From: Bondarzewia mesenterica
Taxonomy: Eukaryota > Basidiomycota > Agaricomycetes > Russulales > Bondarzewiaceae
NCBI GenBank assembly: GCA_004802705.1
Contig: SGPL01000198.1
Coordinates: forward strand, 1-54,347
Direction: 5' to 3'
DNA length: 54,347 nt
Part shown: positions 1 to 11,648 of the stretch, piece after piece
Numbering within the stretch: the stretch's first letter is position 1
How the letters are laid out: each line of letters starts with the position of its first letter
The notes under the pieces: model-generated
Told to the model about the DNA's origin: nothing
The model's input: only the letters and a program-made list of their open reading frames with translations
Databases searched by the model: none
Position numbers and translations under genes: made by a program

Positions 1-48
1 CGCCATGAGTGCCGACAATGACGGATATGAAGGCCGCAAGGTCCCGAG

Positions 49-166
49 CGGTCTCAAAAAGGCTATAAACCGACAAGGATACACGAATTTTGCGGTTTCA
101 AGGCCCTCAAAAAGGCTATTTTCGGGAAGGAAATGGCCGATTTTGACCCTCAAAAAGGCTATTTTT
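49..166. repeat. Three short direct repeats (CTCAAAAAGGCTAT core)
   Basis: The 14-base core CTCAAAAAGGCTAT occurs three times, near 53-66, 107-120 and 149-162. Copies two and three share a longer match that includes CCCTCAAAAAGGCTATT. Spacing is about 42-54 bases. An open frame from position 5 runs through the repeats but resembles no protein I know, and the stretch lies directly upstream of the ubiquitin ligase gene. It could be a decayed tandem repeat or a promoter repeat; nothing decides between them. Confidence 0.6.
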
Positions 167-305
167 CCGGGAAACCTACATAGGAGCTTCACGGGGCCTG
201 GTACGGCATTATCTGAGCTGAGTTTCGAAACCGAGGTATGTCGCACGACGCATCTAGCTTGCTGTGAACACCTCTCATGATCATTCTACTATATATCACA
301 GCGAG

Positions 306-2742
306 ATGGTCACTAGCGAAATCTCCGACGACGATGAAGTCGACGTTTCAACCCAGCTCCTAATTGCTCAGCTTCTCGATGAGGAGCTCAACGACATGTC
401 TTCTGCGCATCTTGCGGAAAGTCTGCAGATGGGCGACGCGCTGCGTACAAGTTCTTTGAGCAGTGATGTCCAATTCGAGGAAAAGGGGGGAGACAAGGGA
501 AAACCCAAGACGCCCATAGGACGGGAGGTTGAGTCCGCCATGGACGAAGATTTTCAGCTTGCCCATGAACTCCTCGCCCAAGATGCACGTATCTCCAGCG
601 ACGCGGCGCTCGCGGCGAAAATGCAGCTGGATAATGATGCAAGCATCATGTCAGGTCGACTTTATGCTCAACAGCTGGCCGCCGCGGAGAAAAAAATTTG
701 GTTTAGACGCGGAGTTCGCGAGGAAAATCCAGGATGCTGACGAGAATGGATTTGATATCGATGACCCCAAGATGAAAGATGCAGATCGGTAATCTTATTC
801 CTCTGCCTGATTATCGCTAATTAACCGACGCATGGCTTTCCGAATTGTGATACATAGTGTGCTAGGCAAGGATGCTGTGGATCGAATCCTGGTGAGCCAG
901 GTCCTGTCATTTTTTCGTATTTATGCACATGAGTTACCGTTTCATCAGGCGACGGACCCGAATTCCAAGGGAAAAGGTAAAGGTAAAGGCAGAGGATCGA
1001 ATCCACCTTCTATGCATGAGCCGTCCGTAGTTTTGGGTAAGTTTTTGTGATATCGGAACACAGGCAACAAGCACTTCCCCTGAGTCTCATGCCCGCAGAT
1101 TTCGCGGGAAACACTTGGTCATCGCCGCATCACATTTGCGGAATATGCATGGAGCCGTTTCAACAGACCAATTCCCCCGTTTCCGCATCGGGGACGGCGA
1201 CATCGTCTAATCGTGTACAGTTTGGTTTGCACCTCCCCTGTCCCGGAGAGCATGGGTACTGCTTGTCTTGCATGTCTTCGTACATCAAGAACAAGTTGGA
1301 CCCCAACGGAGACGGAAGTGGGATCAGCGAGGATGTTCGAGTTTTTCCAATCCCATGTCCTGAATGTCTCTCCCACGACTGGCCGGCGGGTATTCAGGTC
1401 AGCACTGCAGAACGTGTTCTTGGAGACAAGGGCTTGTTGTTGTGGGTGAGTTTCTGACTCAATTGTCAATGACGAATACAACTTTTCATGCGGTTCTACG
1501 AATTTTGTTCAGCATCATCAAAAGCTTCTCGACTCGTTACCTCGTTACTATTGTCCTAATCCCCGATGCTCGATCCTTTTGCAAGTGGACGATGACTCCG
1601 ACGACCCTCAGGCGGAGTGCCCAGCATGCAGCGGTTTGTTATGCGTGCCGTGCAAGGCGGTTTGGCACGATGGTGAATGATTTGGATATCTAATATTGAT
1701 CCTTACTGACGAATTCTCAGGTATGACATGTGAAGAATATCAGGTGATATTGATACAAGTGCTTCAAGTCAGCTCACTCATTCGTGACAGGCTATACCTA
1801 TGGAAGACCGGTCTCCTGATGACCTTCTCACCCTGCAAGCTATCAAGGTATCTTGTTTCATACTTGTTTCACGGTCAAATTTCAGAGCATCGTGAACCTA
1901 ACTGATCTTCTCCCAGGCCAAAAATTGGCGTCGATGCCCAAGTTGCTCAGTAATTATAATAATTTCTTACTTCCGTCTCGAATGCTCATTCAACGATACC
2001 CAGTATATCGTAGAACTTCGATGGGCTGTAACCATGTGACATGCAGATGCAAGACAGAGTTTTGCTTCAAATGCGGGGGTAAGTCAAGGCCGAGTCTAAG
2101 TCCCCAAGTCATCCCAGATTCGTTTTGCTCATACGCATGCAGCACTATGGGACAAACGTCAACAACGGTGCACCAGTGATCCGGCGTGCGCTCTCTGGGA
2201 CGAAGATATGCTTTTCGAAGACCGCGAACGAGAGCGTCAACGGCTGCAGCTCCCGCCGGCCGCTGGACCTGCAAGATTGGTAGCCGAACCACCACGACCA
2301 AGGCTTTTAGGACAAGGAGCCTTTGCAGGTCCAGCAGCTGTGCCCATGGTCCATGCACCGCTTGCGGCTCCTCCTCCGCCATATAATGCAGAACCACCAC
2401 GGCTCGAGCCCGGAGAATTCGATTGGGTGACTGATCCAGGTTCGCCTCCAATACAACGCAGCCCTTCTCTGAGACCGCCGACTCTGCTGACGCATCTCTT
2501 CTACCTCAGGCGTCCTGTGCAATCGCCACTTGTTCACTACCGCGATGGTACGGAGTTTGGCATGCGGTTACTGCGGCGTAGACGTCAATTCCCTCCGCGA
2601 GTTGCAGGTCCATCTGAGCCGAGCTCCGCATTCGGTATACGCTTGCTGTGGGAGGCTCTTCAGAAACGAGTATAACTTTAGGAAACATACGATGGCGAAC
2701 ACGAGGTTCGGCGTGCATATACATCAAATTTGCAAAGATTAA
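306..2742 (+). CDS. RBR-type (RING1-IBR-RING2) E3 ubiquitin ligase, frame broken twice
   Basis: Multi-exon gene. The first ATG in frame is at 306 (the frame is open from 264 only through a GTG). The N-terminus is acidic with short alanine-rich helices that look like ubiquitin-interacting repeats. RING1 begins at HHICGICMEPF (about 1129) with further Cys/His pairs to 1375. The IBR part follows (YYCPNPRCSILL, then CPAC and CVPC, 1540-1670). RING2 has WRRCPSC, then GCNHVTCRCK and FCFKCGG (1925-2080); the first Cys of GCNHVTC is the expected catalytic thioester cysteine of this class. A C-terminal exon (about 2510-2742) carries a Cys/His-rich element (ACGYCGVD, YACCGRLF, RKHTMANTRFGVH). Introns run roughly 787-853, 889-949, 1035-1100, 1444-1513, 1672-1720, 1745-1788, 1846-1917, 1950-2003, 2080-2142 and 2440-2508. 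Two one-base frame breaks exist, at the A7 run 690-696 and at the GGG 2023-2025; both look like homopolymer errors. Presumed role is RING/HECT-hybrid ubiquitin transfer; the substrate is unknown. Confidence 0.85.
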
Positions 2743-3355
2743 TATCCGGAGATGGGGAATACGTTCATCACTCCCGGTGCAGCGCTTTCGGTTTTTNCCT
2801 ATCATACATACTTCCAATGCTGTTCCGTCGACTATCTTTCATGTCAGGTTCTTTTCCGTTCCCACATCCTTACACCATCCATTAATCCGTTAGTTGGGAG
2901 TTGATTTCATCTGCATGGAAATGTACTGAACTCGCAGAACGAATGTCAGAAAGCACTGTGAAATGGAAATGTCATCCACATTTTGTCGTAACGCCCGCCT
3001 CGAGCGTTTTTAACTGAAAGCATGGATTATTTAACGGGCGTGAGAGCCATTGTTACATAGCTCACTGCAGTGCATAGCTTCACCGCCGTTGCTCTAAATC
3101 CTCCACAATCTCTTCTAAGTACGAATAGATGGAGCATTCACTTGACATGAATATCTCAACAAAATCCCCACCGCTAAGACTCGACATAACAACCGGCTTG
3201 CTGCGGGCGGGCGGGAACGAAATCTCTATATTTGGCGCCGACGGACGACATGACTACACTCCGAACATAATCATACAGACGTGTCCATTTCTACAGAGCC
3301 TGATTCGACAGAATTAATAGCGACGGCGGGAGGAGACGCACCATTGTGACAACTA
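2743..3355. other. Convergent intergenic region
   Basis: The region lies between the 3' ends of the ubiquitin ligase and phosphoketolase genes and presumably holds both 3' UTRs. An N sits at 2797. A 62-codon open frame at 3129-3317 has no recognisable motif. I see no further gene. Confidence 0.5.
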
Positions 3356-6300
3356 TCACACAAATGTGGGGGTGTCGAAGGTGTCCTCCGGGTCTACACA
3401 CATGTCCATGTGTCAACAAACGCGCAACTGATAAAAGATGGAAGGACGTACCCTTGCCATGCTTGTATATGTATTTCTTATCATCACTTGCCATGTGCAT
3501 GAACAGGGTGGCGAGCTCGTGTGAGCGTACTTGCACGCGCGCGTTGTGCACGCCAGCGCTGCGCACCGCGGATGCAGCGAGATGGTATCGGGAGGTGTGA
3601 TTCGCAAGCATCATCTGCAGTCGCAGCACATTTCAGTTGTTGAGCCGAGACAAAGATATCAGACGCATAAATAAATAGAGGAGAAAGGACGAAAAATGAA
3701 AGAAAAGAACACGCACATCGAACGGCGAAGTCGTTGTACCCTCCTCTCTATATCCCTCGATCGACACACGGTGCAAATTCGGTCGCCCGAAAAGCCAGCC
3801 CTTTAACTCAATTGCGTAGCCGTGGTAGTTGAAGTGAACGGGTCGATCCTCGGTGAACAACGACTTGAAGTCGAGATCCGAGAGGGCGTGCGGATGCGTA
3901 CCGTGCGCACCGAGTATCATCAGGTCAGTCACGTTGACGACACGGACGCGGAGCTCCGGGATGTGCTTGTGTAGGAGGGCGGCGGCTGCGATAACTTCAA
4001 AGGTGACTTCAACACCGATGCCGACGAGGACGCTGGAAAGGAGGGGTGTCACACAACCAGGCGGAAGGGGAGAGAAGATGGACCTACACATCAGGGTCGA
4101 CACCACCATCCACGGATGCGAACTTCCAGACCGAGGCACCTGCGATACAATGCTGCAAACCGGAGGAATAACTTAACTGCATGGAACTTATGCGGAGGCA
4201 AGTAGGAAAAAGGGCAGGATGAGATTGCTTACAAGATCAGCCTCTTCAGGCGACAACCACACAGGCGTCGGCTGTTTGCTGCCCACCATCAAATTGATAT
4301 AATTTTTCGCCCTCAGACAATGCGCCATCGTCGATAAGAAGCAATTGGCGTCCGGTGGTAGATAAACGCGCGCAAGCGCCGGCTTCAAGTTCAGGATCGC
4401 GCCGATGAACGACGGGTTCTGGTGCGAAAATCCGTTGTGCTCCTGCCGTGCCCATGTGCTCGTCTCGACGTAGTTAAGTGACCCGAAGCCATGCCGCCAG
4501 CTCGTCTCGTTTGCCATCTTCACGAATTTGCTATACTGGACCATCATAGTATGCACAATGCCGAGAAAGGCTTCGTAGGAGGGAAATAGGCCTGTGCGCC
4601 CCGTCAGGGTATATCCCTGCAACATGCCCTGGCAGGTGTGCTCAGATAAAAGTTCAATGATGCGACCGCCCTTGGCACGAGAGGCGACGTCCCATTGGAA
4701 ATTGCGCCCGCTGTCTCGGAGGACGGCATCGAGTTTGTTGGACTCGAGTTCATCAGGACAGAACATTCGGAAAGTTGTAGGGTTCCTGGCATAAAACCAA
4801 ATTCAGATCAGACGCATATAACCAGCCAGGATGCATGGAGTGTGCACGAACCTTTCAATGACATCATGTAAGAACTCGCCTACAACTTTCATACTGCTAT
4901 GCTGGCTGTCTCTCGATACGCCCATCTTAGTCCAGTCGGGCACATCAAGGCACCGGTAATTCGCATTGGCCTCCTTGCGCTGTCCGAGCTTCTTGTTTCT
5001 GGTCTTTGGAACGATGCTGAGAATCTCGGGTATGGGAACCCCGTCCTTATCGAACAACTGTTCAGGGTGGTAGGACGATAGCCAACCCTGGAGTGCAGAC
5101 AGTTCTTCCGGGTCTTCCTTGCATTTGGGGAGGGGTACTTGATGAGAGCGAAACGAGCCCTCGATGAATTTGCCATGGATGCACTTGGGACCACCCCATC
5201 CCTGTGAAGTTGATGCAGAACATCAGACTTTGAAAAACCAAGGAGAAAAGCTTCGAAAACCTTTGGCGTGCGAAGAATGAGGACCGGCCATCTTGGTTTA
5301 ACGATAGGCTTGCCGCTGCGGGCTGCTTTCTGTATGTTGCGAATTTCGTTGAGAGCCCATTCCATGGACGCGGCTAGATCCAAATCTATGTTATCAAGAT
5401 CTTCGACAAAGCGAACCAGGTATCCGTAACCGCTGGGATGGACTGTGATCAAAAAAAAAAGAATCAAAGTTAGGGATTGTCATCACACACGTGAAAAGAG
5501 CCGTCAGCTCCTTGTCGTCCATGGTCCCGTAGATAGTGCGCTCCGAGATCTTGAAGCCGTTGGCGTGTACGATGGGCAAAACTGCGCCTGACTCGGCAGG
5601 ATCTATGTATTTGTAGCCGTGCCATGCGCTAGCATATTATCAGCTCCAAGGGCAACGATGTGGACGCATATATGCATTACGTTGCTGTAGGTCCGGTCTC
5701 AGCTTCGCCATCGCCGACAACACAAGCTACCACGAGGTCCGGATGGTCCATAACTGCGCCAAAAGAGACATCGAGGGCGTATCCCAGCTCCCCACCTTCG
5801 TGGATACTGCCTGGCGTCTGGGCATTGATATGGCTGCGACGGTATTGATCATTATTGGCTGACAAGAGAGAAAAAGTGAGATAACCTGGGGAATCCTCCG
5901 GGAACACTAAATCCTGATATCAATTTGGTCAAGCCAGCCTTATCCTGACTGTACTCTGGCATATATGCAGACAGCGAGTTCTCTAGCCAAAGGCACGCGA
6001 GAATACCGGGCGCACCATGTCCTGTTGAAGAATTCTCGTCAATTTGGACAAGCGAGAGTCAAATAACCTTCATACCTGGGCCAACAACGTATAGAGCATC
6101 GCAATCTGTTTTACGGATGAGACGATTAAGGTGGGCATATACCAAGACGAGTCCAGGGCAAGTTCCCCAGTGGCCAAGAAGGCGATTTTTGATATCTTCT
6201 GGAACAAGCCTACGTTCTATCAAGGTGTTGCCCTTGAGGAAGATCATAGCTGGGATGAGCAGATGGCTCAGAAACTTTGGATCTGACTGTGACAGCTCTA

Positions 6301-6477
6301 AAAACGCCCACCAGCGGCGATGTAGTCCGCGGCATTCCTAAATTTCTGGATGCAAACTCGCTCCTCGTCTGTCAACGCGTCACAGATGTTGAGTTGAACT
6401 CTGAGGTCGAGTATAGACTCAGGAATATGAGAGGGATCAGCAGGAGGATTGGGTTGGGCGACTTCTTCTGCAGGCAT
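3356..6477 (-). CDS. Phosphoketolase (xylulose-5-P / fructose-6-P)
   Basis: Thiamine-diphosphate enzyme that cleaves xylulose-5-P, and often fructose-6-P, with phosphate to acetyl phosphate plus an aldose phosphate in the cytosol. Family blocks appear in order: [19 protein letters not shown] (about 6120-6180), the glycine-rich stretch with [20 protein letters not shown], the cofactor/Mg motif [18 protein letters not shown] (5690-5735), then [43 protein letters not shown], and a C-terminal block [17 protein letters not shown]. The last coding exon is 3356-3393: joining the exon ending at 3452 (GKG...) across a 58-nt intron gives the ending [14 protein letters not shown] and a stop. At least eight introns are visible. 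The start chosen is MPAEEVAQ at 6477; an in-frame ATG 10 codons upstream (6507) is possible. Domains correspond to XFP_N, XFP and XFP_C. Head-to-head with acetate kinase, its pathway partner. Confidence 0.95.
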
Positions 6478-7153
6478 GGTGTGGATGTGGATGGGATGGG
6501 TGACCAAGATGGGAGAATGTGTTCGAGATGATCCCCCACGTATGTGGCATATTTATGAAGGAATCGGGAACGGCGGATAATCATAATTTTGTCAGTGCGC
6601 ATCGCTGTCACGGTGAACCACTTCAAGCTTCAAGTCGCGTTGCCGCCCACAAGTGGATTTCTTTCAAGCACGTGCCAAGCACTCGAGTATATCCTGGACC
6701 AATCCTGGGCCTCCTCTTTCTCGCCGCGCATGTTCTCTTTGCTGTGCTAGTTGTTCTCTACCCTACAGAGTACGCTCTCGTTTTACGCGTAGCCTGTGCA
6801 TTTCTTTGGATAATATCGCCCTCGAAAACTTGACTCTCGGTTTCAATATTGGGATGTGAATTATGATGTATGATGACGTCTCAGTCTCTGCTATGTCAGT
6901 CATGATATCTTTCCAGTTCGCTTTTCCCGCTGTCCAACGTTCGACGGAACAATAAATACTGCACCTTTCCAATATGTGAATCTTTGTCTCTTGCAGCCCT
7001 CCACTTTCCAGCTCCACCAGACAGCAAACGGTTTATGTTCTTCGTCTACTAGTGAAGACATTCCAGCTTGCGAGCTTGAAGTCGTGCATTTGATTTCGCT
7101 TCCGATTTTCTGTCTTTGCCAGCGGTTAGGTGCATTTTTTTTTCTTTACCATC
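6478..7153. promoter_or_regulatory. Shared divergent promoter, phosphoketolase / acetate kinase
   Basis: The 676 nt between the two start codons must contain both promoters. An AT-rich AATAAATACTG at about 6950-6960 faces acetate kinase, followed by a pyrimidine-rich run up to the ATG at 7154. I see no convincing activator motif by eye. Location is certain; the internal elements are inference. Confidence 0.55.
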
Positions 7154-8781
7154 ATGCAAGATAGGCGTTCCCCTCGGATAGGGCTTATACTCTCACTCAA
7201 CTCAGGCTCTTCTTCACTCAAGATATCCCTATACAGACTCTCGTCAGCACAACCTCCCGTTGAGGACCATCAGTTAAACCCCGTTTCACTCATCATCACG
7301 TCCTCGATATCATCTATCTCTTCCACCCCCGCATTTTCATTCTCCGTTGTTGACACGTCGTTGGTGTCCTCCACCGTACGTGACGTAAATAACGAACCAG
7401 CGTCAGATGTCCACGACCACTCGACCGCTTTCGCACACTTTTTAAATTATCTCGAAAAAGAAACTGGCGTCGACCGACAGCGAATTACTCAGGCCTGTCA
7501 TAGAATTGTGCATGGAGGGGACTACTATAAACCCGAGATCCTCACAGAGGAATCATACCACTATATCGAACGCTTGTCCGACCTCGCCCCCTTGTAAGTT
7601 CAGTGATTCTTTTGATTTTCGAGTGATCGCTCAGGCCCCAAGCACATACTAGGCACAATGGTACTGCATTATCCGTCATTGAAGCCTGCATAACCCACCT
7701 GCCTCGTGCAAACTCTATCGCGTACTTTGATACAACGTTCCATCGCGCTATTCCTGCACATATTGCATCCTGTGCCATTGATCAAGAAGTTGCGAACAAA
7801 AAAGGGCTCAAAAAATACGGCTTTCATGGTCTCAGCTGTAGGCAAAATTTTGTACCTGTTATCCATCAGAGCCCTGACCCCCCCCCCCCCACGAAGATGG
7901 CTATATACTTCGTGCAGTCTCTCGCTATCTTGAGAAGGTAAGCAAATTGTACTCTGAGGTCGATATCGTGCCCTCAAGTGTTTGGGCCAGAATCCCTCTG
8001 AGACGAATCTGATTGTCATGCACCTTGGCTCGGGAGCTTCTGTCTGTGCCATACAGAATGGACAGTCATTAGACACTTCCATGGGACTCACTCCAGTATC
8101 TGGCCTTCCAGGAGCAACACGTTCGGGCGCTCTTGATGCTACGCTTATATTTCACTACACGCATCGAGCCGGACGGATAAGCCATGACAAAAGCTTAGCG
8201 ACACCCGTGGGGGTTACCGAGGTATGCGAGCTGTTTCACATCGTACACGTCCTTGTCTGGTCGCGGCCAATTTTCTTGTCTGACCATCATCTAGGCAGAG
8301 AACATCTTGAACACTAAATCTGGATGGAGCGCCATGACAGGTACGACGGATTTCGGCGTCGTTACCTCTCAGCGATCGACAGATTCCAAGTCGGCACTCG
8401 CCTTCGACCTCTTCGTGGACCGCATTCTGGACTACGTCGGGGCATACTACGTCAAGCTCGGAGCTAGAGTGGACGCGCTGGTCTTTTCTGGCGGGATCGG
8501 CGAGTGCGGGGCTGAGCTACGGGAGGCGGTCGTCGAGAGGTGCGCGTGCATTGGGTTTGTGTTGGACCGGGCGAAGAATAATAGTGTGGACGGCGTCGAG
8601 GGAAAAGTGGTGGAGATTGGAGTCAAGGAGAAAGGCGAAAAGAGGGTGTTGGTTTGTAGGACCGATGAGCAGGTGAGCTTTTGCTTTCGTTTTAATCTTG
8701 ATGTACTGATAACTCACTAGCTCATATTCCTAGCTGGAGATGGCGCGCCAGTGTGCGTTGAACCCAGAGTTCTGGGAGTGA
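7154..8781 (+). CDS. Acetate kinase
   Basis: Phosphorylates acetate, or runs in reverse from acetyl phosphate plus ADP to acetate plus ATP. Exons: 7154-7593, 7653-7837, 7897-7937, 7979-8221, 8295-8672, 8734-8781. They total 1335 nt, exactly 445 codons with the stop, so 444 residues, slightly longer than the usual 400-430 because of a Ser-rich insert near residues 40-75. Family signatures: N-terminal [15 protein letters not shown] (phosphate loop), [17 protein letters not shown] across intron 1, [10 protein letters not shown] with the catalytic-region His, [35 protein letters not shown], and a C-terminal DEQLEMARQ. Intron 2 contains a C-rich homopolymer just before the acceptor. Start chosen at the ATG (7154) after the T-rich leader. 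Pairs with the divergent phosphoketolase to turn sugar phosphate into acetate with ATP recovery. Confidence 0.96.
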
Positions 8782-9141
8782 GTTCTGGTGCCCTCAGTTC
8801 AGTACTGCACAGCGAGAAGCGCTACCCGGACAATTGTCAGTACAGAACTGTGAGGTGCATAACTGCTTGCTGAGCGCCTCAAGGTTCAAGACAGTGTTTA
8901 AAAAGTCAGGTACAGTGTATTGTTCTTACTTTTCTGTTTTTCCCTTTTTGCGGATCTTCATCTTGATTCACTAATCACTAAACAACGAACACGATAGTTG
9001 GATTAAAGATGCCATAGAATCTCATAAGTCAAAGTGTAAAGGTATGGGAAAAAAGAGGTATATGAGAGATGATAAAGACAAGCCAGGAGATCGCAAACAG
9101 ATCGCATAACAGATTGACAGTACATCCTTGAAGATAAAAAC
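8782..9141. other. Convergent intergenic region
   Basis: 360 nt between the acetate kinase stop and the stop of the coiled-coil gene on the other strand. Holds the two 3' UTRs; no gene or structured element seen. Confidence 0.5.
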
Positions 9142-11648
9142 TTACATGATCTCGTCCAAAGTCATTTCGCCGTCGACGTCGTCCGCCGGGACACCAAAGT
9201 TCGTTTTCAGAGTATCGTCTCCCCAGCTACGTTCCATGGACTTGACGTTCGTGCTCTGGGCCGCCAAAGGTATGCGCTCTACACGCGTCATGGCAGTCCT
9301 CGTCTTCGATTCGAGGGGGACAGCGACGGACTTGTACATGTCGAGTTCATGCTGCAGGTCGTCTTTGTGCGCGTTTATAGCATCGCGGTCACGGGAGACC
9401 ATGACAAGAGTCTGGTAAACCAAATGAGTTCCTTGGGATGCACAAAGAAATTATGAAGATTCAGTTGGTAAGTGGTACAGACCTGTTTGGTCTCCGCGAG
9501 CTCCCTTCTGATACGGTCCAAATACATGATTCTTTGGGCAGGGTTGTTGTGCCCAAGGATCTCTGCATTGAACCTACTCAGTCGTTGCGCCTCGTCCTCT
9601 GCCAATTCGTTGCGAGCGGCCAGCGCTTCGACTTCTTCAACAAGATTTTGATACGCCTCCTGATAGCGCTCAGCGTCAGTCAGCTCGGTCGTGAGCCTAC
9701 GAGAGAGCAATGCGAAGTTAGACTCAGTTAACGAATTAATAATTGATAATGTTGGCAATTTACTGCTCGATTTCGGCTCGTAATGCCTCTTCCGCCATCT
9801 TGTGTTTTTGGACTGACGTCGCAAGCCTTTGGGTGGTCTCGCGCTCTTTTTTCAAGGCCTGCTCGTGAGCGGCCTTGTTCTCCTGGATCTTGGAATCCAG
9901 AGCTTGCAGTTGCTTCGTCAGGACCCCTTCGTTGGCCTTGGAGACCTCCAAGGATGTCATAGCGTCGACCAGTTGGCCCCGGATATTGTCGCGCTCTGTC
10001 CGGATTATAGCCAAGTCGGAGGCGAAGGCGTCCCGGAAAGCCTTCATAGATTCCAGCTCGGATGCATCCTGCTGTGCCTTCTGTCGCGCTTGTTCAAGGT
10101 CCTCAACGGAAGCGGCAAAAGAGCGAAGGGCGGTGTGGGTGTTGAAGCGGCACGCTTCGTACGAAAGGTGAATGTTAGTGGAGTATAAATCAAGGAGAGC
10201 TTCTTTTGAACGTCGGATGCCGGACTGAGCAGCAAGGACTTCGTTGACAAGATTGTCACTGTCATCGAGGGATTCAGGTACATCCAAAGCGTCCTTTCGT
10301 GCACTTGAGTAAAATTCCAGGTGTTCGCCTACATCGCGCAAACGTGCCTGAAGCATGGCGTTGTCGTCCTTCGTCTGTCGGATCAAGCTCGCCAATTCTA
10401 CGACCTGTCCCTCCGAATTCCCCAGCTTGCGCTCAAGCCGGAATGCTCGCAACTGTAGCCCGGCATGCTCGTACTCGAGCGCCTCGTATTTCGCTTTAGG
10501 CGCTGAAGAACTCGCAAGGCGGCCATAGTCCTCTGCCACACGGCTGAGAAGGGTTTGCATGTCGCTGAGTCGAGACAGCAATTCCTCTTCCCGGTCTTCT
10601 GCCTCCTGGAGAGCCGACTTTAGAGAGGCTGTGGCTTCCGCCGCAGCGACATGAGCCTCCATTGCGCGCATCTCCTGCTGCCGTGCATTTGCTCGGGCCT
10701 CCTCGACTTCGCCGTGGACTGTACCCTTCAGCTCCTGCACTCGTGTCTCTGCGACTTCCCTTTTCCTCTTCTCCGATGCCACCGCCTTCTCCAGCTCTGC
10801 TATCCGTCTATCCCGCTCCCGCACGTCATCCCGCCTCTTCGACTCCAGAACCTGAAGCGCCTTTTTCGCGTCACTCGCCTCTCCTTGCTTCGAAGAAAGT
10901 TGCGTACGCTCGTTCTCCGTGAGGCGCAGCTTTACACGCAAGTCCTTGATCTCCGCTTGCTCAGAAGCGGTGGCTTTCTTCATCTCCAGCAAACGCGCTT
11001 CCAATGCGTCATTTTGCTTCTTCGATTTCTCCAGACGTTCTGCTTGGTCTGCGGTCGACTTTTGCGAACGCAACAACTCGCCCTTGAGGCGGTCCAGATC
11101 TGTTTGATACTCAAGAAGATCATGATTGGAATGAAAGAGACATGGCATCAATCAGCAGGAAACTCACAGCTCTCTTACCATCGGCATGAATTTTTTCTAG
11201 GTCCTCCAATTTGCGTTGCAAGGCGGCATACCGATCGTTGGCGTTCGCTTTGACTACATTCACGATCCCTTTTGTGGGGTTGCTGGGCTTTACATCAGGG
11301 TTGTATGTTCCAGGGCCTGCGTACAGTACATTTCAACAGATTTCGGAGTAACTCGTTCATGCGTTTTCTACTCACCGGGCACGTCCGATGGCTTATCCTT
11401 TGTGAAACGACTAGCTTTCTCGAGGAAAGCTCCCTTCTTATAGTCGTCCAGTTGAGATGCTAGAAGATAATGAGCAGACAGTCTATTGTAGAGCTCTTGG
11501 ACCTTCACACCTTGAATGACGTTGTACGAATTCGGTCCTGGCACTTCTGAGACTGTACTTAGGTCAGTTTCCGTCCGCTTCAGCCTATTGCGCTTTCTAG
11601 TCGTTAAGTACCTTTCTCAGAAGGGAATCTTGGACCTCTTGGGAACAT
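9142..11648 (-). CDS. Coiled-coil protein with HMMR/RHAMM-like N- and C-terminal blocks
   Basis: Multi-exon gene coding for roughly 700 residues, almost entirely heptad-type coiled coil rich in E, K, Q and A. The N-terminus (MFPRGPRFPSEK, then EVPGPNSYNVIQG, then FLEKASRFTKDKPSD) recalls the phospho-degron-like PSPGAYDV start of animal hyaluronan-mediated motility receptor. The C-terminus contains FNAEILGHNNPAQRIMYLDR, which matches the HMMR C-terminal pattern (LGHxNxxQKI, then a hydrophobic repeat). In animals that block binds centrosome and spindle partners. The start at 11648 is supported because the first exon joins in frame to the PGPNSYN exon. The final exon (9142-9423) ends GEMTLDEIM. 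HMMR kinship is inferred from these two short blocks only; the middle would match any coiled coil. A role at the spindle pole body or in microtubule organisation is a guess. Confidence 0.75.

Noticed and set aside
5..280. 91-codon open frame at the window start
   Set aside because: It runs through the short direct repeats, has no recognised motif and overlaps the leader of the ubiquitin ligase gene.
264..305. Upstream extension of the ubiquitin ligase reading frame
   Set aside because: The frame is opened by a GTG, not an ATG; the first ATG is at 306.
7870..7892. C-rich homopolymer as a sign of a frame error in acetate kinase
   Set aside because: It lies inside intron 2; the exons around it join exactly in frame.
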